From NCBI RefSeq assembly GCF_946151075.1, contig NZ_OX267715.1, positions 2,829,881-2,893,880 of the forward strand: a DNA stretch of 64,000 bases, given 5' to 3'. Position 1 is the stretch's first letter, and the number at the start of each line of letters is the position of its first letter. A model generated the notes under the pieces. It had not been told where the DNA came from. It searched no databases and saw nothing but the letters and a program-made list of their open reading frames with translations. The DNA is from Neobacillus sp. Marseille-Q6967 (GTDB taxonomy: Bacteria; Bacillota; Bacilli; Bacillales; Cytobacillaceae). A program made the position numbers and the translations under genes. Positions 34,234 through 43,502 of this stretch are shown in pieces.

Positions 34234-35112
34234 TTAAGCTTGAGCGGTAATAGGGTGTTTAAATTTTTCTGGCATAGATACGTTTGTTTGGTTCTTAATA
34301 AAGAGTACATTATTAGAATGGTATGGTTGTGTTTCAAGGATAAGTTCAGGGTCTTCTGGCTGAAAATGAAAAACAACTTTTTTTATTTTTTCATAGGTGA
34401 TTTTACACAGAATATCTATCGTATTTACTTCCTTAACACTAACCAGATCGTAAAGATGCAAAGTATCGTTCTCTATTTGATATATAACCAGTGCCTGTTC
34501 TTCCTCAAGAAAATACAGGTCTTGACTGAAGACCATCAGGCAGTAAAACATTAATAGTTCCTCGCTGCCGCTAATCCCAAACCTTTTCGAAATCGGTGAT
34601 CTGTTTGTGGCTAATTTATAAACAAACGACATGTCATCAAGGTTCCTCATGTCTAATTTCTTAATTTTTGATTGTTTCGAGGTTGTTTTGTCGTATTCCA
34701 TTACATACTGCACTTCCTCTTTGGCCATAAAACCAAATTTAGGGTAAAAATCCAGTACGGTACTGTTTGCAAATAGATAAAATAAATCTACATCTTTAAA
34801 GTCTTCTAATACCTTATCCATTAGTCTTTTTGAAAGCCCCTGGCTGCGATAGTCCGGATGGGTCATTACCGTTCCAATTTGAATCGCTCTTTTGACTTCG
34901 TTATTGATAATTAGACTAATGAGGTTGACTGATACGTTTGCAACAACTTTTCCATTATCTACGTAGGAATAAGGCTGATACTTTTCTGTCCAAAAACCGT
35001 TTTGATACCATGTTTCGAATTCGATTCCAAAAACACTTTCTGCGAGTTCGTTAAAACTCTTTCTTAATTGTGCATTATCTTTATACCCTTTAACAAATAA
35101 TAATTTCTCCAT
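34234..35112 (-). CDS. GNAT-family N-acetyltransferase
   Basis: About 292 residues. The GNAT core occupies roughly 50-135, with IQIGTVMTHPDYRSQGLSKRLMDKVLED as the acetyl-CoA-binding helix and FANSTVLDFYPKFGF as motif B. A second domain of about 140 residues follows, ending in a beta-rich stretch. The acceptor substrate is unknown. ATG at 35112 is favoured over a TTG two codons earlier, which is too near AAAGGAG. It is a single gene between trpB and the permease. Confidence 0.78.
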   Translation of the reverse strand: MEKLLFVKGYKDNAQLRKSFNELAESVFGIEFETWYQNGFWTEKYQPYSYVDNGKVVANVSVNLISLIINNEVKRAIQIGTVMTHPDYRSQGLSKRLMDKVLEDFKDVDLFYLFANSTVLDFYPKFGFMAKEEVQYVMEYDKTTSKQSKIKKLDMRNLDDMSFVYKLATNRSPISKRFGISGSEELLMFYCLMVFSQDLYFLEEEQALVIYQIENDTLHLYDLVSVKEVNTIDILCKITYEKIKKVVFHFQPEDPELILETQPYHSNNVLFIKNQTNVSMPEKFKHPITAQA

Positions 35113-35195
35113 AGTCAACTTCTCCTTTTAAAGAACCACTACCTTAATTTCTTTGATATCATTCAATTTTCCTCCACAAAAGGGGGGCTAAATAA

Positions 35196-35228
35196 AAAAA
35201 CGCTGGATGACTATCAACCAAGCGCTCT
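35196..35228 (-). terminator. Terminator of the permease gene
   Basis: CGCTTGG / CCAGCG bulged stem, followed on the minus strand by seven T residues. Confidence 0.65.
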
Positions 35229-35263
35229 CTTTTCATCACTGAACGAAACAAATAACGGTTTCT

Positions 35264-36766
35264 CTATTTAGAAGACATTTCTTCAAAAGAACATTCCTTT
35301 AGTGGAACGATCTTCGTTTTATGAGCTAATTTATACCCGAGCCATACTGCCAAAAAGATCGGTAAACCAATATAAGACACGGCTACTCCATACCAATCAA
35401 TCTCACTAGTTATAAAAGCTTGATAATTTTGACCAAAAATGACAAAGACACACATTGCAAAAGCAAGAATAGGACCGAATGGGAACCATTTAGCTTTAAA
35501 TTTCAAATCATTCAAGTCCTTGCCCTGGGCCATATATGCCTTTCTAAAACGGTAGTGGCTGACAGCAATTCCAATCCATGCAATAAATCCAGTTAAGCCT
35601 GACGCATTTAATAACCATGTATACACTTGATCTCCAAAAATGGAACTTAAAAAGGCTAAGCCTCCGATAATCGTCGTTGCGACAAGGGCATTCATTGGAA
35701 TCCCACGATTATTGACACTTTGTAAAAATTTTGGCGCCTGTCCGTCTTTTGCCATGGACCAAAGCATTCGAGTCGATGCATATAAACCAGAAGTCCCTGC
35801 GGATAAGACCGATGTCAAAATAACCGCATTCATCACAGATGCCGCAAATGCAATGCCTACTTTCTCAAATACAAGGGTAAAAGGGCTGACAGCGATGCTG
35901 TCTACATCCCTGCCCAACAGATCCGGACTTGTATATGGAATCATTAGGCCAATGACAGCAATGGCGATAATATAGAATAGAAGAATACGCCAGAATACTT
36001 GTCGAATCGCCTTTGGTACGTTTTTCTCCGGCTCTTCACTTTCTCCTGCAGCAATCCCCACAAGTTCCGTTCCTTGGAAAGAAAAACCTGCGATGAAAAA
36101 AATACTTAAAATGGACAAAAGGCCGCCATGAACTGGAGCATCTCCTAAAGTAAAGTTTTTAAACCCGATAAACTGCCCGCCCAAAATACCGAAAATGGTA
36201 AGCAAACCGACTCCAATGAAAACAATGATCGTCACTACTTTTATCAAAGAAAACCAATATTCAGATTCTCCGTAACTTTTAACCGACAATGCATTCAATA
36301 AAAAGATTAGTCCTAAAAAAAGTACACTCCATACGATGCTGGGTACATCCGGAAACCAAAACTTCATTATAATAGCGGATGCGACTATTTCAACCGCAAG
36401 TGTAACAGCCCAGTTAAACCAATAATTCCAACCGAGAGCAAAACCAAATGCCGGATCAACAAAACGGCTGGCATATGTTGAAAAAGATCCCGAAACTGGC
36501 ATTAAGGTAGCCATTTCACCGAGACTAGTCATTAAAAAGTAGACCATGATGCCGATAGCTCCATAAGCTATTAGCGCGCCACCTGGTCCAGCGGTTTGAA
36601 TGGACGCCCCTGTTGCTAAAAATAACCCTGTTCCAATTGATCCTCCAATAGCAATCATCGTCATGTGACGTGCCTTTAGATTGCGTTTAGTGAGGCCTTT
36701 ATTTTCCTGACTATTATGATATTTCTGGTTATTTTGGCTGCTATTATCTTTTTTGATTGCTTCCAT
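35264..36766 (-). CDS. APC-family amino acid permease, probably lysine-specific
   Basis: A 500-residue transporter with about 12 membrane spans. The first spans carry MIAIGGSIGTGLFLATGASI and the GxG region typical of the AAT group; FQGTELVGIAAGESEEPEKNVPKAIRQ is the conserved cytosolic loop. Sequence features are closest to LysP-type permeases, and the lysine catabolic operon next door (reading the same way) supports lysine as the substrate; other cationic or neutral amino acids cannot be excluded. It has its own ribosome site and terminator. Confidence 0.82.
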   Translation of the reverse strand: MEAIKKDNSSQNNQKYHNSQENKGLTKRNLKARHMTMIAIGGSIGTGLFLATGASIQTAGPGGALIAYGAIGIMVYFLMTSLGEMATLMPVSGSFSTYASRFVDPAFGFALGWNYWFNWAVTLAVEIVASAIIMKFWFPDVPSIVWSVLFLGLIFLLNALSVKSYGESEYWFSLIKVVTIIVFIGVGLLTIFGILGGQFIGFKNFTLGDAPVHGGLLSILSIFFIAGFSFQGTELVGIAAGESEEPEKNVPKAIRQVFWRILLFYIIAIAVIGLMIPYTSPDLLGRDVDSIAVSPFTLVFEKVGIAFAASVMNAVILTSVLSAGTSGLYASTRMLWSMAKDGQAPKFLQSVNNRGIPMNALVATTIIGGLAFLSSIFGDQVYTWLLNASGLTGFIAWIGIAVSHYRFRKAYMAQGKDLNDLKFKAKWFPFGPILAFAMCVFVIFGQNYQAFITSEIDWYGVAVSYIGLPIFLAVWLGYKLAHKTKIVPLKECSFEEMSSK

Positions 36767-36932
36767 TCCTTGTCCCCCTCACTTTTGAACAATAAGTATC
36801 AATCAAACTATAGAAGAAAACCTAAGCTATACATGCAGGTTCTTTAGGACAATTTATCCCTACTTAAAGTTGATAGGTATAAATTGCCCATAAGAAACAG
36901 CTTAATATCGAAAACGGGAGTCGGCTCGCTAT

Positions 36933-37214
36933 TTATTTCGAAAAATCAAAGTAGTTGCGCTTCAAGAAGCGTGGAGCTGTCATTAGCGTTTCATATGTCA
37001 TACTTTTTTCCAGCTTTGAGCAATCAATTAAAAATAGCTGATCCTCAATTTCTTTTACCGTATTATCTGTTTGATAGGTTATTCCGCATTCAGAGCAATG
37101 AATGGATGGTGTGTCCTGAATTTCGATTACTTTTGTTCCATCTGGAAGTTCCCAATATACTTTTTTGCTCGTTTCACCTGCTGTGTCAGATTCGCACCAT
37201 TGACAAATCAACAT
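36933..37214 (-). CDS. yokU: YokU-family zinc-finger-like protein
   Basis: A 93-residue protein with two Cys pairs, CQWCESD near the start and CSECGITYQ in the middle, which fit a small zinc ribbon as in MqsA-like N-termini, followed by a helical C-terminus. YokU-like genes sit directly behind kamA in many bacilli. Its ATG overlaps the kamA stop (TAATG), so it is translationally coupled. The role is unknown; an accessory or regulatory function for the aminomutase is possible. Confidence 0.78.
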   Translation of the reverse strand: MLICQWCESDTAGETSKKVYWELPDGTKVIEIQDTPSIHCSECGITYQTDNTVKEIEDQLFLIDCSKLEKSMTYETLMTAPRFLKRNYFDFSK

Positions 37215-38623
37215 TATTCCCCCTTTGCTCCCACTTTCTCATACTTACTCATTTGCACCTGGAACTTTTTCTCTTTTAACTCATCACGTTTTTCACGTTT
37301 ATTCTTTAAAGAGCTATGGTCAGGATTTTCCATATATGTTTTGCGGCGGTCTAGACGTTTTAGTCCTTCAGGAATAAGATTAAACTTTGTATCATCAATA
37401 ATAGATAGAACACCGTTACTTTCAAACTTTTCAAATACTTCAGGATAAACCTTTTTATAATAATCCTCTGCACTCCCTGGCACATAATTATGCGGTTCAG
37501 GATAAGATGTGATGACACCTTCAAAGTTACGTAATACGACTTTATTGGAGCTTTGTGAAATGATATAGTTCGGCTGCAATGGAATTTTACCGCCTCCACC
37601 AGGGGCATCAACAATAAATGTCGGAACAGCATAACCCGATGTATGACCGCGTAGTCCTTCCATAATTTCCAATCCTTTGCTGATTGGTGCACGGAAATGG
37701 CCGATACCTTCTGATAAATCGCACTGGTAAATGTAATATGGACGAACACGAATTTTAACAAGATCATGCATGAGCTGTTTCATAATCGGAACACTGTCAT
37801 TGATTCCTGCTAAAATAACCGCCTGATTACCAACAGGAACACCAACATTGGCAAGCATTTCACATGCGCGCTTCGATTCTTCCGTAATTTCAATAGATGT
37901 ATTGAAATGTGTATTTAACCAAATTGGATGATACTTTTTCAAAATATTACAAAGATTTTCGGTAATGCGCTGCGGGAATACGACAGGTGCCCGTGTACCG
38001 ATACGAATAATTTCAACATGCGGAATCTCACGTAAATTTTTTAAAATATATTCTAAAATATTGTCATTGATAAGGAGCCCGTCTCCGCCGGAAATTAACA
38101 CATCTCGAATTTGCGGATTAGATGCAATATAGTTTATCGCTGTGTCTAACTGTTTCTTCGGAACACCCATTCCGATTTGTCCAGAGAAGCGTCTTCTTGT
38201 ACAGTAACGGCAGTACATGGAGCATTGGTTTGTAACTAAGAACAACACGCGATCCGGATAACGATGTGTTAACCCAGGTACTGGTGAATCTTCATCTTCG
38301 TGAAGTGGATCCTCTAAATCATATTTTGTTTTATGCAATTCCTGAGATATAGGGACGGACTGCATTCTAACCGGGCATCTTGGATCATCCTGATCCATTA
38401 GTGATGCATAGTATGGCGTGATGTTTAAAGGAATTGTTTTCGTGGAGATTTTAACCCCTTCTTCTTCCTCTGGTGTTAAGTTAACTACTTTCTTTAAATC
38501 TTCTAAATTTTTGATTGTATTCGTCAGCTGCCAAACCCAATCGTTCCATTGCTCATCCGTAACATCCTTCCAAAGCTCGATTTCTTTCCAATGTCTTTTT
38601 GGTTTGAATAAATTGTTTCTCAT
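37214..38623 (-). CDS. kamA: L-lysine 2,3-aminomutase
   Basis: Radical SAM and PLP enzyme that converts L-lysine to L-beta-lysine, the first step of this lysine pathway. 469 residues. The iron-sulfur motif CSMYCRYC gives C134, C138 and C141; DVLISGGDGLLI follows, as does the C-terminal PLP region with FIVDAPGGGGKIPL. All key residues are intact. It needs PLP, which fits the lone pdxS gene upstream of the operon. It is preceded by the GNAT gene and overlaps yokU. Confidence 0.95.
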   Translation of the reverse strand: MRNNLFKPKRHWKEIELWKDVTDEQWNDWVWQLTNTIKNLEDLKKVVNLTPEEEEGVKISTKTIPLNITPYYASLMDQDDPRCPVRMQSVPISQELHKTKYDLEDPLHEDEDSPVPGLTHRYPDRVLFLVTNQCSMYCRYCTRRRFSGQIGMGVPKKQLDTAINYIASNPQIRDVLISGGDGLLINDNILEYILKNLREIPHVEIIRIGTRAPVVFPQRITENLCNILKKYHPIWLNTHFNTSIEITEESKRACEMLANVGVPVGNQAVILAGINDSVPIMKQLMHDLVKIRVRPYYIYQCDLSEGIGHFRAPISKGLEIMEGLRGHTSGYAVPTFIVDAPGGGGKIPLQPNYIISQSSNKVVLRNFEGVITSYPEPHNYVPGSAEDYYKKVYPEVFEKFESNGVLSIIDDTKFNLIPEGLKRLDRRKTYMENPDHSSLKNKREKRDELKEKKFQVQMSKYEKVGAKGE

Positions 38624-38682
38624 TATAAAATCCTCCTAAAGTAGTCTGTTTTTTTTGACCATTTTTGTGAATCATTACCTTA

Positions 38683-39162
38683 TTAAGGAATGAGGTATTC
38701 CATATAATAGCGATTTTCACCTTCGCCAAATTCATCGAATCTCGTCTCTTTTATAACAAACCCCAATTTTTTATATAACTTGACGGCTGACTCGTTTTTT
38801 ATACTGACCGTTAAGCAAACCTTCCGAAAACCATCTTGCTTTAAAATCGGATAAATCTCTTGTAAAAATAATTTTCCGATTCCTTTTCCTTGCTGGTCGG
38901 ATCGGACATAAAAACCAAAAATATAGGCTTTATCAATATCATTGTAATCTCTCATTACTTCGCAAATCGCAATTGGTTTTGAATCATTATGCTGCCGATA
39001 TTGAATGAGTTTCCCATAACGTGTAAGCGGAATAAGAGTTTGTTCATCTATGGCTCCTACTCCCGGAAACGCATCTTTTTCAAGCTCCATCATCATTTTT
39101 AACTGTTCAGGATTCAATGAAGTCGGTATTTCAACATGATAGGATATATTTATTGTTTCCAC
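38683..39162 (-). CDS. GNAT acetyltransferase of the lysine operon
   Basis: A 159-residue GNAT protein with a RimI-like acetyl-CoA motif, FYVRSDQQGKGIGKLFLQEIYPIL, and NESAVKLYKKLGF. In B. subtilis the equivalent operon slot holds yodP, proposed to acetylate beta-lysine, but that protein is longer, so orthology is uncertain. GTG start with GAGGAGG upstream, overlapping the end of the M81 gene by 13 bases. Acetylation of beta-lysine or a downstream diamine is the favoured role (inference). Confidence 0.75.
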   Translation of the reverse strand: METINISYHVEIPTSLNPEQLKMMMELEKDAFPGVGAIDEQTLIPLTRYGKLIQYRQHNDSKPIAICEVMRDYNDIDKAYIFGFYVRSDQQGKGIGKLFLQEIYPILKQDGFRKVCLTVSIKNESAVKLYKKLGFVIKETRFDEFGEGENRYYMEYLIP

Positions 39163-40670
39163 TCTTTTGTCCTCCTCTTTTCTATTTCATATTGGATATC
39201 ATCCAGCGGCCAAATAGGCCTAGGAATGTGACGATACGTAAAAGTTGTTAAACGATTGGAAGCAACACCTGGTGCATCCACATAAATGATACGGCCAACA
39301 ATCGGCTCAAACGCTGCCCGGAAATGATTTTTAGCCTTTAACCCAAGAATTCTCCTTGTCGAAGGCTCAATACCAATATGACGAAACATTTCCGGATCAT
39401 TGGCTGACATTGGCCTTCCAATGAGGAGTATGTCCATATTGCCCACGCGAATGTGAGCCGCTCCTTTTAAATCTACCTTTAAATACTGATTGAAGGGGCC
39501 TGAATTTTGAAATATCCCGTCTGAAAGTGCCACAACCGTTGCTTCAACCTGAACAGGCTTCCCAAATTCAGGTGATACTTTCCCTCCAAGGGACAACGAT
39601 ACCGTGTTTCCAACTCCGGCTTTACGGCATGCCTTAATAGATTCGGGATCATAGAGCCCTCCAAACAGCGTGTCAGGAATGTTCATCTTCAACATCTCCC
39701 GTAGTAACTCTGTTGTATCGCCGCTCCCGCAGCTTAATGGATTATCCGAGATATCCGCAAGCACGACCGGTTTGTCATCCTCAATCGACATCGCCAAATC
39801 GATACCTTCTTTTACATTAGGCAATTCCATGATGAACTCTTCTCTTACACTCCAAAACAAGGAAGCTAGCTTTTCAGCCGTATCTTTTCCTCTTTGCGGA
39901 TCAAGCGAAACAACAACAACACTTGCACCTGCCATGGGAATATCCGAGTAAGGAAAGCCACCAAATACGGACACATTGCAAATTCCTTCTTCCTCTTCGG
40001 CTTGTTTCGCCCACTCTATCATTTTGCGCATCGGCCCTTTTGAAGTTCTCATATTGATAGATGGAGGCATCATTGGTAATTTTTCAAAAGAAGCATAATA
40101 TTTTACACCATGCCTTAATTGCTTCATTAAAGCCTTGGCTGCATAAACACCCTGGTCATACATATCAACATGGGGATATGTTTTAAATCCAAAATGAAGC
40201 GGAGTGTATTCAAGCATTTTTTCACTTAAATTAGCGTGCATATCCAGTGTTGTCGCAATTGGGATACCCGGCCCGATAAGCTCACGAATTTTTCCCAGTA
40301 AATGCTCTTCTGGATCAAAGGTGTCTTCCACGACCATTGCTCCATGCAAGGCGAGCAATAACCCGTCCATCCTTCCTGCCTGCATAATAGACTCCAGCAT
40401 TTGTTTTTCCATGATAGAGTAAGCATTCGTTGAAACCACACCCGATGGTATTGCAGCCGCACAAAGGAGCGGTACAATTTCAACATCCTCATCATGTTTC
40501 AATACATCAAGAAACCCTCCCACTTCCGTTTTCGTCCCTGTATAGGCATCATAAATTTCATTGCCGATAAAGTAGCCTTCATTACGAAAATGTTCAATTT
40601 CGGTTTTCATTGGGCTGAAACTGTGGGATTCATGGTAAAAGAATGCAATACCGATACGATGTTTCCTCAT
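39150..40670 (-). CDS. M81-family (MlrC-like) metallohydrolase in the lysine operon
   Basis: About 506 residues of the MlrC/M81 family, zinc-dependent hydrolases known from microcystin breakdown. Seen: GIAFFYHESHSFSP at the N-terminus, LDMHANLS, FKTYPHVDMYDQG, ADISDNPLSCGSGDTTELL and the C-terminal RLTTFTYRHIPRPIWPLD. In the B. subtilis yodTSRQP-kamA operon the corresponding slot is YodQ, a deacetylase-like enzyme, so this could be a non-homologous amide hydrolase for the same pathway. ATG at 40670 follows AAGGGGGAG; an earlier start is not supported. Confidence 0.8.
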   Translation of the reverse strand: MRKHRIGIAFFYHESHSFSPMKTEIEHFRNEGYFIGNEIYDAYTGTKTEVGGFLDVLKHDEDVEIVPLLCAAAIPSGVVSTNAYSIMEKQMLESIMQAGRMDGLLLALHGAMVVEDTFDPEEHLLGKIRELIGPGIPIATTLDMHANLSEKMLEYTPLHFGFKTYPHVDMYDQGVYAAKALMKQLRHGVKYYASFEKLPMMPPSINMRTSKGPMRKMIEWAKQAEEEEGICNVSVFGGFPYSDIPMAGASVVVVSLDPQRGKDTAEKLASLFWSVREEFIMELPNVKEGIDLAMSIEDDKPVVLADISDNPLSCGSGDTTELLREMLKMNIPDTLFGGLYDPESIKACRKAGVGNTVSLSLGGKVSPEFGKPVQVEATVVALSDGIFQNSGPFNQYLKVDLKGAAHIRVGNMDILLIGRPMSANDPEMFRHIGIEPSTRRILGLKAKNHFRAAFEPIVGRIIYVDAPGVASNRLTTFTYRHIPRPIWPLDDIQYEIEKRRTKEWKQ

Positions 40671-40703
40671 ATTCTCCCCCTTCGTATTAGACATTGGCGT
40701 TCA

Positions 40704-42164
40704 TCAATAGTTCGTATAGATTGACTTCCACTCTGTCATGACATCGAATGCATGATGGGATACTTCACGGTGACCGTTTCCGGACATTTTCATCCCCCCG
40801 AACGCCACACCCATCTCAGCATTAGAGGTTCCGTTATTAATGTAGACAAGTCCGCTTACCGCTTCTTTTGCAGCACGGTTCGCATAATGAAGGCTCTCTG
40901 TATAAATGGAAGTCGATAACCCATATATCGTCCCGTTATTTACCTCCATGGCTTCTTCATATGAATCTACTTCAATGATGGCAAGAACAGGACCAAATAT
41001 TTCTTCCTGTGCAATCGTATCCTTCGGTTTGACATTCTCTATGATGGTCGGCTCATAATAATAACCGCCCAATTCTTTGACATGCTGCCCGCCTGACACA
41101 ATTTTCCCGCCTTCTTCAACCGCTGTTTTTACATATTTCTCGACTGTATGAAGTTGGTCTTCATTTACGAGAGGACCTACTTGTATCCCCTCTTGGAGTC
41201 CATTTCCTATTTTCATAGATTTGGTCAACTCAACTACTTTTTGTACAAGCATTTCTTTTACCGGCCGCTCGACGATGACACGGCTTGCTGCTGTACAGCG
41301 CTGACCGGTTGTTGTAAATGCGGATTTTACAATTCCGTCAGCGGCTTTGTCCAAATCAGCATCCTTTAAGACAATCACGGCATTTTTTCCGCCCAATTCT
41401 AATGAAATACGTTTTAACGTTTTAGTGCTCATTTCAGCCAGCTTTTTTCCGACCTCTGTTGAGCCCGTAAACGAAATGACTTTGACTTCCGAATGCTCTG
41501 CCAGTGATTGCCCAACTGTTCTTCCTGAACCGGTTATTAAGTTCACGACCCCTGCAGGCAATCCAGCTTCATCTAACACTTCTACGAAAATCTTTGCCGA
41601 TAGTGCAACTTCTGAAGCCGGCTTCCATACGACAGTATTACCAGCAATCAGAGCGGAAAAAATTTTATAGGAAGCAAGTGCTACAGGGAAATTCCATGGG
41701 GTGATGCACGCCGCAACCCCAAGAGGTTCACGAACCATTCTGACATTCCGGTCTGTGAAGCCGGCAGGTACCGTTTCTCCAAAGAGGCGTCGCCCCTCGC
41801 CTGCCATATATTGAGCAGTTGCAATTACCACTCCAACTTCTCCTAAAGACTCAGATAACACTTTACCCATCTCCATGGTCATGACCCGAGCAAGATCCAC
41901 TTTTCGTATTTCAAACAAATGCGCTGCTTTCGTTAAGTAAGCCGCACGTTCTGGAATGGGGGTGTTTTTCCATAGGTGATACGCTTCATCCGCTTTTGCG
42001 ACAGCCTCATCCACTTGCTCTGTTGTGGCGGCCGCACATATACCGACAAGTTCACCCGTTGCCGGATTTAAACTTTCAAAGTATGTTTGATTGGGTGTAT
42101 TTACCCATTTTCCATTTATATAAAGATCACCCTGAAGAATATCTGTTTTGATTTGACTAGACAT
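40704..42164 (-). CDS. Aldehyde dehydrogenase (semialdehyde type)
   Basis: NAD(P)-dependent aldehyde dehydrogenase of 486 residues. Seen: TPWNFPVALASYKIFSALIAGNTVVWKPA, the FTGSTEVGK cofactor loop, general base in LELGGKNAVIV, and the catalytic cysteine in TTTGQRCTAASR. It resembles succinate-semialdehyde and 2-oxoglutarate-semialdehyde dehydrogenases. Placed beside a GabT-like aminotransferase, it likely oxidises the semialdehyde formed from an amine group of a lysine-derived intermediate. AAGGAGG precedes the ATG. Confidence 0.85.
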   Translation of the reverse strand: MSSQIKTDILQGDLYINGKWVNTPNQTYFESLNPATGELVGICAAATTEQVDEAVAKADEAYHLWKNTPIPERAAYLTKAAHLFEIRKVDLARVMTMEMGKVLSESLGEVGVVIATAQYMAGEGRRLFGETVPAGFTDRNVRMVREPLGVAACITPWNFPVALASYKIFSALIAGNTVVWKPASEVALSAKIFVEVLDEAGLPAGVVNLITGSGRTVGQSLAEHSEVKVISFTGSTEVGKKLAEMSTKTLKRISLELGGKNAVIVLKDADLDKAADGIVKSAFTTTGQRCTAASRVIVERPVKEMLVQKVVELTKSMKIGNGLQEGIQVGPLVNEDQLHTVEKYVKTAVEEGGKIVSGGQHVKELGGYYYEPTIIENVKPKDTIAQEEIFGPVLAIIEVDSYEEAMEVNNGTIYGLSTSIYTESLHYANRAAKEAVSGLVYINNGTSNAEMGVAFGGMKMSGNGHREVSHHAFDVMTEWKSIYTNY

Positions 42165-42206
42165 CAGCTTAAAACCTCCTTTTTCGTGTATTCCGAGGAA
42201 ACAAAA

Positions 42207-43502
42207 TTAGTTTCCTGAAATGGTTTCTGTTATCACATCTTCTAAAATTGTTAATCCTATATTAAGCACATCTTCCTGAATATTAAGAGGCAGCATTAAG
42301 CGAATCGTTTGCCCGCTTACACCACAGTTCATAATAAGCAAGCCATTTTTAAGTGCTTTCGATTTAATTTGCGGTACAAGGAAAGCAGCAGATTCCGAAT
42401 CAAATTCAATACCGATCATCATACCGACTCCTCTGACTTCAACAATGCCTGGTAAATGACCTACTGAATTATGAAGCCGTCCGACAATCTCGGCGCCAAG
42501 TTTGGCACTACGCTCTACTAACTTCTCTTCCTCAATAACCTCAATATTCGCCAATGCCGCAGCACAAGAAACGGGATTTCCTCCAAATGTCGAACCATGA
42601 CCGGCCGTCGGCCATTTTTCATGTAGTTCACGACTTGCGACAATAGCACCAAGAGGCATTCCCCCGGAAAGGGCTTTTGCCAATACCAAAATATCAGGAG
42701 TTACATTCGCATGCTCTGCCGCGAACATTTTTCCTGTACGGCCAAATCCTGTTTGTACTTCGTCAAAAATAAGTAAAATACCGTGTTCCTCTGTAATCTC
42801 TCTTAACGCCCGCAAAAAGCTTGGCGGTGCTGGATAATACCCTCCTTCACCCATAACCGGTTCAATGATAATCGCAGCTACTCGTGAAGGATCGACGCGT
42901 AAATCAAATAATTTCTGCAGCTGATTCAAGCAATATTCTTCAGCTTCTTCTTCTCTAATGTTTTTCAACTGGCTGGGATACGGATAGGGTACATGGTACA
43001 CTTCGCCTAAAATCGGTTCATAATAACGGCGGTATTTAGAGCTTGATGCGGTTATAGCAGTTGCTCCTAATGTACGGCCATGGAATGATCCTTCAAACGC
43101 AATAATGGCTGGTCTGCCTGTTGCCGCTTTTGCCAGTTTAAGAGCACCGTCAATGGATTCAGCTCCGGAATTCGAGAAAAAGACTGTGTCTAAATTTCCA
43201 GGAGTAATATGAGCAAGTTTTTCTGCCAAATTTGCTGCCGTTTCATAATACCCATAGTTCAATCCCAGATGAATCAAGGCTTCTGCTTGTTTCTGAATGG
43301 CTTCGACCATTTTAATGTTCGTATGCCCGACAGCATTTACGGCTACTCCTGAAACGAAATCGATATATTCCTTTCCGTCCATCGTCCAAAATTTTGCGCC
43401 ATGTGCTTTTTCAATGACAAGCTCGGTCACCCTTGTCATAACCGGTGATAAATGTTTTTTTGCTTTTTCTTTGATTTCTGCTGTTTTATTTTGTAATTTC
43501 AT
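42207..43502 (-). CDS. Class III aminotransferase (GabT-like)
   Basis: PLP-dependent omega-aminotransferase of about 431 residues. Motifs: FSNSGAESIDGALKLAKAATGRPAIIAFEGSFHGRTLGA, LIFDEVQTGFGRTGKMFA, PLP lysine in LAKALSGGMPLGAI, and HGSTFGGNPVSCAAAL. Closest in kind to 4-aminobutyrate aminotransferases, acting with the following dehydrogenase. It overlaps the end of the preceding aminotransferase gene. The ATG nine bases into the longest frame has better spacing from AAAGGA. Confidence 0.85.
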   Translation of the reverse strand: MKLQNKTAEIKEKAKKHLSPVMTRVTELVIEKAHGAKFWTMDGKEYIDFVSGVAVNAVGHTNIKMVEAIQKQAEALIHLGLNYGYYETAANLAEKLAHITPGNLDTVFFSNSGAESIDGALKLAKAATGRPAIIAFEGSFHGRTLGATAITASSSKYRRYYEPILGEVYHVPYPYPSQLKNIREEEAEEYCLNQLQKLFDLRVDPSRVAAIIIEPVMGEGGYYPAPPSFLRALREITEEHGILLIFDEVQTGFGRTGKMFAAEHANVTPDILVLAKALSGGMPLGAIVASRELHEKWPTAGHGSTFGGNPVSCAAALANIEVIEEEKLVERSAKLGAEIVGRLHNSVGHLPGIVEVRGVGMMIGIEFDSESAAFLVPQIKSKALKNGLLIMNCGVSGQTIRLMLPLNIQEDVLNIGLTILEDVITETISGN